Source of the DNA: Brevibacillus sp. DP1.3A | Lineage (GTDB): Bacteria > Bacillota > Bacilli > Brevibacillales > Brevibacillaceae | Reading direction: 5' to 3' | NCBI RefSeq assembly: GCF_013284245.2 | Contig: NZ_CP085876.1 | Coordinates: 3,207,001-3,271,000 of the forward strand | Length of the DNA: 64,000 nt | In this document: one piece after another, positions 7,335-15,779 of the stretch | Layout: each line of letters starts with the position of its first letter | Numbering within the stretch: position 1 is the stretch's first letter | Translations under genes and position numbers: made by a program | The notes under the pieces: generated by a model | What the model was told of the DNA's origin: nothing | The model's input: the letters and a program-made list of their open reading frames with translations, nothing else | The model's database searches: none

Positions 7335-7992
7335 ATGGTAACAGAAAAGGACAGGTACATTTTCGTGAAAATTCCTATCTGTATTCGAAACGGTAGAATC
7401 GATTTTGATCGATCTTTTTTCAAAATGGATTCTTTGAAGTTGCCTCAATGAGAGGGCTTCGGCTGGATTCCGCCATGATTCGTGGTTGATCGAAAAGGAA
7501 ACACCCTTTAAGTACCTCAATATAGAATGAACGGAAGTAGTAGGAACGATGAGGCAGACTCCTCAGAAAAAAATAAGGAGGACATCTTCCTATTCTTTTT
7601 TAAGAGAAAAGGCCTCACCTGAGAGAGAAGAGCTCCCAGGCAAGGCCTTTTCGTCCGTCAAATTAAACGCATAGACATTGGCGTTTAGTGGCGTTCTCGT
7701 TGCGGTTTTGCATGAAAAGGCTGTTTGCACGAGTGAGTCCTGCCCCAACGAGTGAAGAAAGATAATTAAGCGAGCTTGGCGCGATAGTCATCTATGATTC
7801 GATGCTCCATTTTTTCCTGTAGGTGGTCGGTAGTACTGGATTCATTATTAGTGAGACTGAAAACAATGAGTTTTCTCCGTAATGGAAGGCGGGGCCTGTA
7901 GGGTTTGTTATAAAGGAAGTCATAACTATATATCCGCAAAATTTGGCGTGCTACTATAGATAGAAATAGTCAGGATGAGGGGGAAACCAGTA
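7335..7992. other. Long intergenic region with one terminator-like hairpin
   Basis: About 650 bases. A bidirectional hairpin lies at 7607-7651. On the minus strand, 7759-7961 is an uninterrupted frame of about 68 codons ending in HLQEKMEHRIIDDYRAKLA, but it has no ATG or GTG start and I recognise no family; it could be a gene remnant. The last 20 bases are the leader of the next gene. Otherwise nothing is identifiable. Confidence 0.4.
7607..7651. terminator. Bidirectional intrinsic terminator
   Basis: AAAAGGCCT (7607-7615) pairs with AGGCCTTTT (7643-7651), enclosing a smaller CCTG/CAGG stem. A-run and T-run flank the stem, so it can work from either side; it would end the sigma/anti-sigma transcript. 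Confidence 0.65.
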
Positions 7993-9324
7993 ATGACAGA
8001 ATATAATCAGCGTGTTTTCGATGCATTGCCGCCCAAAGGGAGTAGCAGAGAGAAGGCTATCTCGGAGCTCGGAGCTAACGAGTCACTTGAGCTATTGCAT
8101 CTGGCAAGTACAGAGCGCGGGAAGAGTAAGCTTGCTGCCCAGAGGGCACTGGCTAAGATTGATTATGAACCGGCTGCAGCTTATTGGAAAAAGCTATTAA
8201 AGTCGCCTCAAAAATGCGAAAAAATAGTAAACCAAACATTCTCGAATACCGTGTCGGATCAGCTTGCTGATCGATTACTAGCTTTTTTGCAGACGTTTCT
8301 GGAGAAGAAGCCTGGCAGCAAGATCAGCTGGGAAGAGCATGATACACTGCTTGCCTTACTTGGCATGATGCCGGGCAAAGCAAGTGAGAAGATGTGCGAA
8401 GTGTATGAGTTTGCAGCAGAGCATATCCAGAAGATTTCATCATTTAAGCGCGACAGCGAGGTGCTAAAGTTAACCTACAGAGATACTTCTATCTTTCATA
8501 TAAGTGATACCTTGGAAGGGGTGACTTTAGAGCAAGCCTTTCCTATGATTTTGGTTGGCTCTGTTTTAATGGATGGAGATAGTAGGCTGCAAGCGCTGGC
8601 TTGCAAGCTATATGAACAATATGGGGGAGCCTGGCTGTCTCCTGTTTTCGCTTCTGCGCTTCTAACCAAGCCTGCTGGCGATGTTTTCGAGGAGTTTTCA
8701 CCTTATTACAAAGATCCGGTAGCGCAGCGTTTTATTTTGAACGTGCTAGGTACGGTGAAGTTTGATACTAAGCAAAATCGGCATACGTTTATGTTTGGCT
8801 GGGGTCATATGCTTAGGGATGATACATATTTTTCACTTACACCGCTGCTGTTTGAGGATTTGGATGTGCGCTGGATAGAACTTTTGGCAACTGATCCGGA
8901 GGAGAAAAAGCTAAGCGGTCTTATTAAAACGAGCTATTATGTAGGAAAAGTAACTGGAGAATTTGATGACGTGCTGGGTGATCTGCTTCCGCTAAATAAT
9001 GAAATTTGCTGCCAAAAGGTGCAATCGTATTTTCTGAAAAGAGCAATTCTGGATGATGGAATTGGCGCGACATATGTTGGTATTTTGTATCGGATAGGTT
9101 ATGAGGACGTTGAATCGATTCTTATGAAAAAATGGTCCCAAAAGGAAAATGCAACCTCTATTTGGAATGTGTCCAGTGATTTGCAGTCCTTTACCCATTG
9201 GCCAGCCCAGAAGAGAGCAGTTCTTTTTGAACAGGTTGGACAATTGGTTCAGGAGAAGAAATTAAAAATAAGTTATTGGAAGCCGGATACGGCGGAGGAG
9301 CTGAAGAACAAGTTGCTCAAGTAG
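7993..9324 (+). CDS. Hypothetical helical-repeat (HEAT-like) protein
   Basis: 443 aa from the ATG following the GAGGGGGA ribosome site; an in-frame ATG 18 bases upstream lies before that site and is unlikely. I do not recognise a named family. The sequence is soluble, strongly helical, with repeated short helix pairs such as LELLHLASTERGKSKLAAQRALAKI and ESILMKKWSQKENATSIW, suggesting an alpha-solenoid scaffold. There is no signal peptide, membrane helix or catalytic motif. Neighbours are unrelated, so context gives no function. Confidence 0.6.
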   Translation: MTEYNQRVFDALPPKGSSREKAISELGANESLELLHLASTERGKSKLAAQRALAKIDYEPAAAYWKKLLKSPQKCEKIVNQTFSNTVSDQLADRLLAFLQTFLEKKPGSKISWEEHDTLLALLGMMPGKASEKMCEVYEFAAEHIQKISSFKRDSEVLKLTYRDTSIFHISDTLEGVTLEQAFPMILVGSVLMDGDSRLQALACKLYEQYGGAWLSPVFASALLTKPAGDVFEEFSPYYKDPVAQRFILNVLGTVKFDTKQNRHTFMFGWGHMLRDDTYFSLTPLLFEDLDVRWIELLATDPEEKKLSGLIKTSYYVGKVTGEFDDVLGDLLPLNNEICCQKVQSYFLKRAILDDGIGATYVGILYRIGYEDVESILMKKWSQKENATSIWNVSSDLQSFTHWPAQKRAVLFEQVGQLVQEKKLKISYWKPDTAEELKNKLLK

Positions 9325-9459
9325 CAATAGAAGGTGCGGAACGGGGGGCATCAACTACAGATAAATTTGCATACTCATTGAAAATAATGCTATTAAAAAT
9401 GGATTTGGGATATATAATGGTTTCTAACTTTGATGAACCACGGAAAGGAGTAATGTAAA

Positions 9460-10089
9460 TTGGTGAGCTTTGGTACATTTATTGCCTTTGTATTTGTTTC
9501 GCTTGGTATGGTTTGTTCTCCTGGCCCTAACATGATTTACCTTATTTCGCGTACGATTTCGCAAGGCCGCACAGCTGGAGTCATCTCGCTTCTTGGTGTT
9601 ATTCTTGGATTCGTGATTTACATGATCGCAACCATGTTCGGGCTCTCGGCTCTTTTCATAACGGTTCCGTTCGTTTATGAATCAGTCAAGTGGGCCGGGG
9701 CTATCTACCTGCTCTGGCTAGCTTGGAACGCGATCAAACCAGGTGCTGCTTCCATTCTAAAGCCTGATACTCTCTCTATTGAACCGCCGAAAAAGTTATT
9801 TTTGATGGGATTGATAACAAATCTACTGAACCCCAAAATTGCTATTTTGTATGTTTCACTCTTACCTCAATTTGTAGATCCTGCGCGGGGATCGATACTC
9901 CTGCAAGGTGCTATTTTGGGTCTAACACAAATTGCTGTCAGCTTTACCATTAACCTGCTTATTGTTCTTTTAGCGAGCAGAGTTGCTGAGTGGTTTGGTA
10001 CACGCCCAACGTGGCTACGGGTGCAGCGTTGGCTAATGGCAAGTGTCTTGACAGGTCTTGCTGCGAGTCTTGCTTTTGATCGCAGATAG
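9460..10089 (+). CDS. LysE-family amino-acid exporter
   Basis: 209 aa from a TTG nine bases after GGAAAGGAG; the next codon GTG is an alternative. The sequence has six hydrophobic helices and the hallmark N-terminal motif MVCSPGPNMIYLISRTISQG, with the conserved SPGPN. A middle segment reads GLITNLLNPKIAILYVSLLPQFV, also diagnostic. LysE/RhtB proteins export lysine, homoserine lactone or other amino acids; the substrate is not predictable here. It stands alone. Confidence 0.9.
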   Translation: MVSFGTFIAFVFVSLGMVCSPGPNMIYLISRTISQGRTAGVISLLGVILGFVIYMIATMFGLSALFITVPFVYESVKWAGAIYLLWLAWNAIKPGAASILKPDTLSIEPPKKLFLMGLITNLLNPKIAILYVSLLPQFVDPARGSILLQGAILGLTQIAVSFTINLLIVLLASRVAEWFGTRPTWLRVQRWLMASVLTGLAASLAFDRR

Positions 10090-10144
10090 TCATACATGTA
10101 CTTTGTCGGCCGAGAACTAATGTTATCTCAATCCGTGTAAAGAG

Positions 10145-10179
10145 ATATCCCCCTCTAAATGGGCTAATTAGGGGGATAT
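10145..10179. repeat. Perfect 10-bp inverted repeat
   Basis: ATATCCCCCT (10145-10154) pairs with AGGGGGATAT (10170-10179). It follows the LysE gene and has no T-run, so it is either a weak terminator or a protein-binding site ahead of the next gene. Confidence 0.5.
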
Positions 10180-10233
10180 GCCTATTACAGTCATGGGGGA
10201 CTTCCAGGATAGTCAAATTAAAAGGTGGTACCA

Positions 10234-10734
10234 ATGCTGAAATCAAAAAAACTAATCTATGCCATAGCTTTTCTTTCTTCATTTTTTGTGTTTCAGGAAA
10301 TGAATAGTGATCCGGTCAAAGATGACTTAGCAAGATACATAAATAGTGAAATGTCAAAAGTGGCCTTTCTTGAAAATCGAGCAGTTGATGAGTATAACTC
10401 AATATTAGGTGCAAAGATAAAAGATGATGCCGTTATTTTCAAGAAGCTAACGAACAATGTCATTCCTGTCTATGCACAGTTTCTATCAGAGATCAAAAAA
10501 ATAAAACCTGCAACTAAAGAGGTTCAAATCATTCACGAACAGTATATAAAAGCAGCAGAAATACAACGTGATGGTTTATTGTTACTTGCATCATCGATCG
10601 AGAAACAAAATTTATCCGAGCTCGCAAAAGCTAATGAACAAATTTCGACTGGTAAACAGCAAATGGAGGAAATCCTAACCGATTTAAACAATCTTGCTAA
10701 CTCCCATGGGCTTGCAATTAAGATCCCTAAATAA
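10234..10734 (+). CDS. Hypothetical exported helical protein
   Basis: 166 aa starting at the ATG after AAAGGTGG; a GTG at 10225 overlaps that ribosome site. The first 22 residues (LKSKKLIYAIAFLSSFFVF) form an uncleaved anchor or signal peptide. The rest is charged and alpha-helical, with a coiled-coil-like pattern (IHEQYIKAAEIQRDGLLLLA, then LAKANEQISTGKQQMEEI). I do not recognise a family. It is monocistronic, ended by the strong terminator at 10817. Confidence 0.6.
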   Translation: MLKSKKLIYAIAFLSSFFVFQEMNSDPVKDDLARYINSEMSKVAFLENRAVDEYNSILGAKIKDDAVIFKKLTNNVIPVYAQFLSEIKKIKPATKEVQIIHEQYIKAAEIQRDGLLLLASSIEKQNLSELAKANEQISTGKQQMEEILTDLNNLANSHGLAIKIPK

Positions 10735-10816
10735 CTTTTTTTCAAGCTCCATCGTTATTCGTAAGGAAAAGTTTCTTATAACCAATTGATTTGGTTTTCA
10801 AAATATTGACGAGAAG

Positions 10817-10846
10817 GTCCCCTTTTATTAAAAAAGGGGACTTTTA
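10817..10846 (+). terminator. Intrinsic terminator
   Basis: GTCCCCTTTT (10817-10826) pairs with AAAAGGGGAC (10832-10841) over a short AT loop, followed by TTTTA. Confidence 0.85.
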
Positions 10847-10963
10847 CAATAAAAAGGAAATTTTACAAACAAACAAAATATTTACAAACACCGAATTGTC
10901 AAATTTTGTAAATTGTAATAGCATATAGTTGTATGAAACATTAGCTAATAGGAGGGATTTAAA

Positions 10964-11611
10964 ATGAAAGGTGTAGTCAAGTTAATAAGCGCTTTAACAA
11001 CGTTCGTGTTGGCATTCATTGCATTAGGGACAGGTCCAGTATCCGCGAATGGGACAAGCCCAGGTTCACCAGTAGCATATTTGTGCGAAGATGCAGACTA
11101 TCAAGGTTACTGCTTAGGTCTATACGCGGGCAGTAGAATTAATAAACTTGATGATAGATTCTTCAATGACAAAGCTTCCTCGATCAAGATTTTAGATCAT
11201 CGATACAACGTGACTGTTTTCGAACACTTAAATTGGACTGGACGTAGCACTACTTATTTGTTCAGTGATCGTGACATGAGTGACGAAAAGATTGGGAACG
11301 ATGAAGCTTCTTCTCTTTATGTTTCTGAACAGCAAGAAGACCTTAATGGAGTTTACTTGTACGATCACTACGGAATGAGCGGTGATTGGATCAAGGTAAC
11401 ATCAAGCGCGAGCACTATCCCACTTAATGACAAGATTTCATCCATTCGTATCGTCGGACCATATGATATAACGATATTCGAACATGCAAACTTTACTGGA
11501 AGAAGTTTGAGTTTTAGTGGTAATGCTTATCCAGAGGGCACCACGATTCCCGATTTGGTTCCTCACGGATTTAACGACACTACATCAAGCATATTAATCA
11601 CAAGGCGCTAA
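10964..11611 (+). CDS. Secreted beta/gamma-crystallin-domain protein
   Basis: 215 aa with a Sec signal peptide cut near VSA-NG (residue 29). The mature protein holds four Greek-key units, each ending in the calcium-site motif (N/D)(N/D)xx(S/T)S: NDKASS at 68-73, NDEASS at 112-117, NDKISS at 155-160 and NDTTSS at 204-209. Each unit opens with an aromatic/acidic strand such as VTVFEHLNWTGRS or ITIFEHANFTGRS. That makes two crystallin domains, likely binding up to four calcium ions and acting as a stable extracellular protein. Related secreted forms occur as stress, matrix or protease-inhibitor proteins; the role here is unknown. Start has an AGGAGGGA ribosome site. Confidence 0.9.
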   Translation: MKGVVKLISALTTFVLAFIALGTGPVSANGTSPGSPVAYLCEDADYQGYCLGLYAGSRINKLDDRFFNDKASSIKILDHRYNVTVFEHLNWTGRSTTYLFSDRDMSDEKIGNDEASSLYVSEQQEDLNGVYLYDHYGMSGDWIKVTSSASTIPLNDKISSIRIVGPYDITIFEHANFTGRSLSFSGNAYPEGTTIPDLVPHGFNDTTSSILITRR

Positions 11612-11747
11612 TAAATTCAGTTCTTCATGTCTTTGCACTCCATTTTTTTCATTGTCAACTAATAAAACAACAGGTACACCAATAATCAGCTATTGGCTTT
11701 TCATCCATCGTTAGCCTACGAGAAAATAAATAAAACCATTTAATAGA

Positions 11748-11777
11748 AAAAAGTGACCATTCATTTGGTCACTTTTT
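11748..11777. terminator. Bidirectional intrinsic terminator
   Basis: AAAAAGTGACCA pairs with TGGTCACTTTTT around a 6-base loop. It lies between the crystallin gene and the LysR fragment. Confidence 0.85.
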
Positions 11778-11838
11778 ATGTTACAACCTTTAGGTTTTGT
11801 TGTTCGAGTATCCTATCTAGGTTATCTAAAGTTCGCTG

Positions 11839-12258
11839 ATGAATTCGATTTTCGCCGCTCCAGACCATCCACTCACGAAACTAACTGTACTGCAGCTGGA
11901 AGATTTTCACGGACAAGTGTTCCTGACGAATGAAAAGGGTTGTCCCTATCGAACCATGTTTGACCGGCAATTGGAGAAAAAGGGCATTGATAGTATTACG
12001 TATTTAGAATTTCAAAATGCCGAAGCCATTAAACAATGTGCAATTACGGGAATCGGTATTGCCTTTCTTCCTGAAATGACAACGAAAGCGGAAGTTGAAC
12101 GGGGTGAACTTGTTGCTCTTCCATGGCAATTTCCGGACTTGCACGTGTATACACAGATGTTATGGCATAAAGACAAGTGGCTTTCACCAATCATATTATC
12201 TTTCATAGAAGCAGCAAGGGAGGTTATAGCTATAGAGGAGGAGAATATATCTGTTTAG
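11839..12258 (+). pseudogene. LysR-family regulator, C-terminal fragment
   Basis: The 139-codon frame encodes only the second half of a LysR effector domain (GQVFLTNEKGCPYRTMFDRQ, then QCAITGIGIAFLPEMTTKAEV, then WHKDKWLSPIILSFIEAARE). The DNA-binding domain and the first effector lobe are absent, and no helix-turn-helix coding sequence is found in the 60 bases back to the preceding terminator. There is no ribosome site before the first ATG. It is best read as a deletion remnant, related in sequence to the LysR at 3175. Confidence 0.75.
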
Positions 12259-12360
12259 CCTTTGTACGTGAAGCCTTTATCCAATTGAGCCCTATCGTTT
12301 CAATCCGTTTGAAGGCACGCTGTATATGGAGAAAACGCTCATAAAAACATTTGCAAAGGG

Positions 12361-12412
12361 GCCTCCCAACAATACGAACCTAACAACATTAGGTCGAGGG
12401 GGGGCTTTTTTC
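12361..12412 (+). terminator. Intrinsic terminator
   Basis: GCCTCCC (12361-12367) pairs with GGGGGGC ending at 12405, enclosing a CCTAA/TTAGG inner stem, followed by a run of Ts. Confidence 0.7.
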
Positions 12413-12434
12413 TGTTCTTTACACTCACCTTTAT

Positions 12435-12465
12435 GTAAGTAACTGAACAAAATGTGCATACTTAC
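12435..12465. promoter_or_regulatory. Candidate HxlR operator before the oxidoreductase gene
   Basis: GTAAGTA (12435-12441) and TACTTAC (12459-12465) are perfect inverted arms. The right arm includes AATGTGCATACTT (12451-12463), which differs at two positions from AATGCACATACTT at 13554-13566 just upstream of the nearby HxlR gene, so both may bind the same regulator. Confidence 0.45.
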
Positions 12466-12523
12466 AAAATTGTAGCAAGCATTTTATACTCATAAAACAA
12501 CAAACTTCAAGGAGGACCCTACA

Positions 12524-13087
12524 TTGAAAACTCTTGTAATCGTTACACATCCAAGCATCGAAACATCCATCATCAATAAGCGATGGGTAGAAGAACTCAA
12601 AAAATATCCAGAAAAGTATACCGTACACGAATTGCATAAGGTTTATCCAGATGGAAACATTGATGTGGAAAAAGAACAGCAATTGATTGAATCGCATGGG
12701 AATCTTGTTTTACAGTTCCCGGTTTACTGGTTTAATTGTCCACCTCTCCTGAAAAAATGGCTTGACGATGTTTTCGCATATGGGTGGGCGTACGGTTCAA
12801 AAGGAGGCGATAAACTAAAGAATCGAAAAGCTGCATTAGCCGTGTCTGCCGGAATTAGGAAAGAAGATTATCAGGAAGAGGGAAGATATCGGTATACACT
12901 TGAGCAAATATTGACCCCTTTTGAAACAACCTTCCGCTACTGCCACGCGGATTATCGTTCATTCTTTGCGTATTATGGTGCAGAGACTGAGTCAGGGGAA
13001 AATGTACCTGGTCAAGAATTTGAGCCGATTGGTAGCGTGTTGGAAAAGAACGCGCAAGATTATGTGAAATTCGTTGATAGTCTGTAA
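12524..13087 (+). CDS. NAD(P)H-dependent flavodoxin-fold oxidoreductase
   Basis: 187 aa from a TTG behind AAGGAGGACCC. The N-terminus KTLVIVTHPSIETSIINKRW is the FMN-binding first loop of the NQO1/KefF/YwrO family; later motifs LVLQFPVYWFNCPPLLKKWLDDVFAYGWAYG are nearly diagnostic. Such enzymes reduce quinones or related electrophiles with NAD(P)H and FMN in the cytoplasm, protecting against quinone and thiol stress. The convergent HxlR-type regulator downstream and the shared candidate operators suggest electrophile-responsive control, as in YodB- or CatR-like systems. Confidence 0.9.
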   Translation: MKTLVIVTHPSIETSIINKRWVEELKKYPEKYTVHELHKVYPDGNIDVEKEQQLIESHGNLVLQFPVYWFNCPPLLKKWLDDVFAYGWAYGSKGGDKLKNRKAALAVSAGIRKEDYQEEGRYRYTLEQILTPFETTFRYCHADYRSFFAYYGAETESGENVPGQEFEPIGSVLEKNAQDYVKFVDSL

Positions 13088-13100
13088 GAAGCCCCATGAA

Positions 13101-13139
13101 AAAAGAAGTATTTCCTCGTTTAGGAGATACTTCTTTTCC
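13101..13139. terminator. Bidirectional intrinsic terminator
   Basis: AAAAGAAGTAT (13101-13111) pairs with ATACTTCTTTT (13128-13138). It serves the two convergent genes on either side. Confidence 0.85.
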
Positions 13140-13154
13140 TGTTAGTAACAATCA

Positions 13155-13520
13155 TTATGCCTGCTGCTTTACAGCCTTCTGAGGGGGTAAGCTGTTTGTC
13201 TCTCCCCAGTCGCACATCATATTTAACAACGGTATGAGAGATAGACCACGCTCTGAAAGGGAATATTCCACTTTGGGAGGGACTTGGGGGAATTCCTTGC
13301 GGATGATCAAGTCATCTGCCTCCAGCTCCTTTAACATCAAGCTCAGTGTTTTAAAGGAAATGGTACCGATACTTCGCTTCAGCTCATTATGCCGCATCAC
13401 CTTTTTTTCAGCTAGCCAATACAAAATGATCATTTTATATTTCCCGCCTATTAAAGACAACGTATAACCAAAGCCAGTATCTTTCAGCTCCACGCCAGTC
13501 GGAACACAGGTTTCACGCAC
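13155..13520 (-). CDS. HxlR-family transcriptional regulator
   Basis: 121 aa if started at the GTG nine bases after the AAAGGAG site; a longer reading to 13562 has no ribosome site and exceeds the family length. The winged helix is clear: LSLIGGKYKMIILYWLAEKKV, RHNELKRSIGTISFKTLSLMLKELEADDLIIR and KVEYSLSERGLSLIPLLNMMCDW. There is one early Cys (VRETCVPTG, residue 5), in the place where YodB/CatR-type thiol sensors carry theirs. It is convergent with the flavodoxin-like oxidoreductase and likely represses it. Confidence 0.87.
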   Translation of the reverse strand: MRETCVPTGVELKDTGFGYTLSLIGGKYKMIILYWLAEKKVMRHNELKRSIGTISFKTLSLMLKELEADDLIIRKEFPQVPPKVEYSLSERGLSLIPLLNMMCDWGETNSLPPQKAVKQQA

Positions 13521-13553
13521 AAGTACACTCTCCTTTGGGAAGTATAGGGAATG

Positions 13554-13566
13554 AATGCACATACTT
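13554..13566. promoter_or_regulatory. Candidate HxlR autoregulatory site
   Basis: AATGCACATACTT lies just upstream of the HxlR start and matches 11 of 13 bases with AATGTGCATACTT at 12451-12463 in front of the oxidoreductase gene. Confidence 0.4.
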
Positions 13567-13760
13567 CACCATACAACATTATGCAACTTTTTTGAATGTG
13601 ATGTAAAGGAAGAAAACAGTGAGCCTTTCTGAGTTGACACCTATGAACGCGTAACGTGTGCTGCTTCCCTTAATTTGAAACGTAAAAAACGAAAAGGCAG
13701 GAAAACGATGCGCACGATGTATATGCTTTGGTACTTCTTTATTAGCTTTTATACTTGCAG

Positions 13761-13791
13761 TTGACTTTGCCCTTAGGGGAAGGGGTATAAG
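13761..13791 (+). promoter_or_regulatory. MerR-type promoter with 19-bp spacer and operator
   Basis: TTGACT (13761-13766) and TATAAG (13786-13791) are separated by exactly 19 bp, the lengthened spacer recognised by MerR-family activators. The spacer holds a G/C-rich dyad (CCCTTAGGGG) like the operators of BmrR-type drug regulators. It lies 34 bases before the MerR gene it would autoregulate. The remaining part of the 13521-13825 gap shows no gene. Confidence 0.8.
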
Positions 13792-13825
13792 TAGAATATC
13801 GATACGGAATAGTGGAGGTGAGCCT

Positions 13826-14650
13826 ATGTTATCAATCGGAGAATTCTCAAAGATATGCGGAGTGTCTACCAAAACGCTTCGTTATTATGCCGAAATAGGA
13901 CTGATGAACCCAGACGAGATTAATCCTGAAAATGGCTATCGGTATTATTCTATCAAGCAACTGAAAAAGATGCTCTTCATCAACCGTTTGAAATCGTATC
14001 ATTTTTCGCTGGACGAAATAAAAGCCATTTTGGAATGGGAAGAAGATCAGGCGGAGGAGAAGCTTGTTTCTGCGCTTCTTCGCAAGCAAAGGGAGATGTA
14101 TGAAAAACGAAACGCTTTGGACTATACCATAAAACAACTGAACGATGATCTATCCAGAATGGAGCAGGGTATCCCCATGATGTCATACCTTGACAACATA
14201 GAAGTACAGCTTGTGGAGACACAGCCAATCCATATTCTTTCTTTACGCCAGATGATGACGAGTGATGATTATGCAACCGGATATGGAAAGTATTTTAGTA
14301 TGCTGTATGAAAGGATTGCGACTGAAAAGCTCACCTTGCTCGGTACGCCGATGACGATTTATCATAGCCCTGAATTCAATCCTGCCGGAAACGATACCGA
14401 GTTTGCCCTCCCCATCGCAGAGGCTGTACAGGGAACAAGAGATCTACCTGGGGGACTTTGTGCAAAGTCTGTATGTAAGGGTCCTTACTCGGAATTGACA
14501 GCGGTATATGCCAGGCAGAGGGAGTGGGTAGAAAATGAAAGCTATGAATTGGTGAGATCACCTTACGAAGTCTATGTAACTGCACCCAATCATGCCAGCG
14601 TTCCTGAGGAGCTTGTTACAGAGGTGTACTTTCCAGTCAGAAAAAAATGA
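13826..14650 (+). CDS. MerR-family activator with GyrI-like effector domain
   Basis: 274 aa. Residues 1-70 are a MerR helix-turn-helix (LSIGEFSKICGVSTKTLRYYAEIGLMNPDEI, then NGYRYYSIKQLKKM), residues about 75-115 a dimerising coiled coil, and residues about 125-270 a GyrI-like/AraC-effector-binding domain that binds hydrophobic drugs in BmrR relatives. It should activate from the 19-bp-spacer promoter just upstream on ligand binding. The serine hydrolase gene follows 27 bases later and is probably its target in the same operon. Confidence 0.9.
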   Translation: MLSIGEFSKICGVSTKTLRYYAEIGLMNPDEINPENGYRYYSIKQLKKMLFINRLKSYHFSLDEIKAILEWEEDQAEEKLVSALLRKQREMYEKRNALDYTIKQLNDDLSRMEQGIPMMSYLDNIEVQLVETQPIHILSLRQMMTSDDYATGYGKYFSMLYERIATEKLTLLGTPMTIYHSPEFNPAGNDTEFALPIAEAVQGTRDLPGGLCAKSVCKGPYSELTAVYARQREWVENESYELVRSPYEVYVTAPNHASVPEELVTEVYFPVRKK

Positions 14651-14677
14651 CATTCTCGTGTAGAGGGGGGAATTATC

Positions 14678-15697
14678 ATGCAAAGAAGCGATTGGCCCAC
14701 GACGGAATGGCAAGCAGTAGACCCGGCACTCTTGAACATAGACGCTGAAAAACTAGCAGAGCTAGACCCTATCATAAAATCCGCGTACAGCAACATAAAC
14801 GGGATCATTATTGTGAGAAATGGTTATATCGCCCATGAAAGCTACTATCATGGCTATGGACTGAATGATAGGCACCATGTAGCGTCTGTAACGAAAAGTA
14901 TTTTATCCGCTCTCATTGGTATTGCCATAGAGGAACGGTTTATCAAAAATGTCGACCAAAAGGTGCTGGAATTTTTCCCAGACTATGCACCCGACCATAC
15001 TGATACACAAAAACAAGAAATCACCATACGCCATCTCCTCACGATGACAGCACCCTATCCTTTTGAGGACTGGCACGAACCACTGGACCAAATGTGTAAG
15101 CAGTCCGATTGGGTAACATATACCCTTGATATGCTTGGTCAAAAGGGAGAGATTGGAGCGTTTAAGTATTCAACCGCTGGGGCGCATCTGCTTTCATCCA
15201 TCCTCACACGCAGCACAGGCAAAAGTGCCCGAGAATTCGCCAACGAACGCTTGTTTACACCCATCGGCATGGAAGAAATCCCTGATTATGAAATGAAGGC
15301 GTTTGCGTTTGAAGATTTATTCGGGAAAGAGGTGAGAGGATGGGTGAAGGATCCAAACAATAACTCCACAGGAGGGTGGGGTCTCACGTTAACTCCCCGT
15401 GACATGGCACGAATTGGTTTGCTCTATCTGAATCGTGGCTGTTGGGACAATCATCAGATCATTCCAGAGGTTTGGATAGATGAATCAACCGCGATGAATC
15501 CCAATCAATACGGGTACCTATGGTGGTTGCGTGAAGAGGACGGTGTTTTTACATACGCTGCTCTGGGCGATGGCGGTCATGTTATCTGTTGCATCCCAGA
15601 AAAAAACCTCATCGTAGCCATTGCATCGGAATTCATGCCGAATCCTCGTGATCGATGGACGCTAATCAAGGAGTATATAATCGGGGCGGTAATCTAA
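14678..15697 (+). CDS. Class C beta-lactamase-fold serine hydrolase
   Basis: 339 aa, without a signal peptide. The nucleophile motif SxxK is SVTK (S70, K73), the tyrosine motif is YST at 164-166 and the third motif is represented by DGGHVI near residue 300. The framework segments IRHLLTMTAPYPF and GGWGLTLTPRDMARIGLLYL are typical of the Beta-lactamase (PF00144) family. These are esterases, DD-peptidases or amidases; the absent signal peptide argues for a cytoplasmic esterase-type role. It lies downstream of a drug-sensing MerR gene, so it could detoxify the inducing compound. The start has a GAGGGGGGA ribosome site. Confidence 0.88.
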   Translation: MQRSDWPTTEWQAVDPALLNIDAEKLAELDPIIKSAYSNINGIIIVRNGYIAHESYYHGYGLNDRHHVASVTKSILSALIGIAIEERFIKNVDQKVLEFFPDYAPDHTDTQKQEITIRHLLTMTAPYPFEDWHEPLDQMCKQSDWVTYTLDMLGQKGEIGAFKYSTAGAHLLSSILTRSTGKSAREFANERLFTPIGMEEIPDYEMKAFAFEDLFGKEVRGWVKDPNNNSTGGWGLTLTPRDMARIGLLYLNRGCWDNHQIIPEVWIDESTAMNPNQYGYLWWLREEDGVFTYAALGDGGHVICCIPEKNLIVAIASEFMPNPRDRWTLIKEYIIGAVI

Positions 15698-15779
15698 GGT
15701 ATCGAGCACGAATGGAAACAAGGAACCGGGGAGTTGCGGCTCACCCGGTTTAACTGTTAAACGCTCGTTTAACTACACT

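Noticed and set aside
12431-12697. 88-codon minus-strand frame over the oxidoreductase start
   Set aside because: Shadow of the plus-strand gene; it covers the promoter and has no ribosome site.
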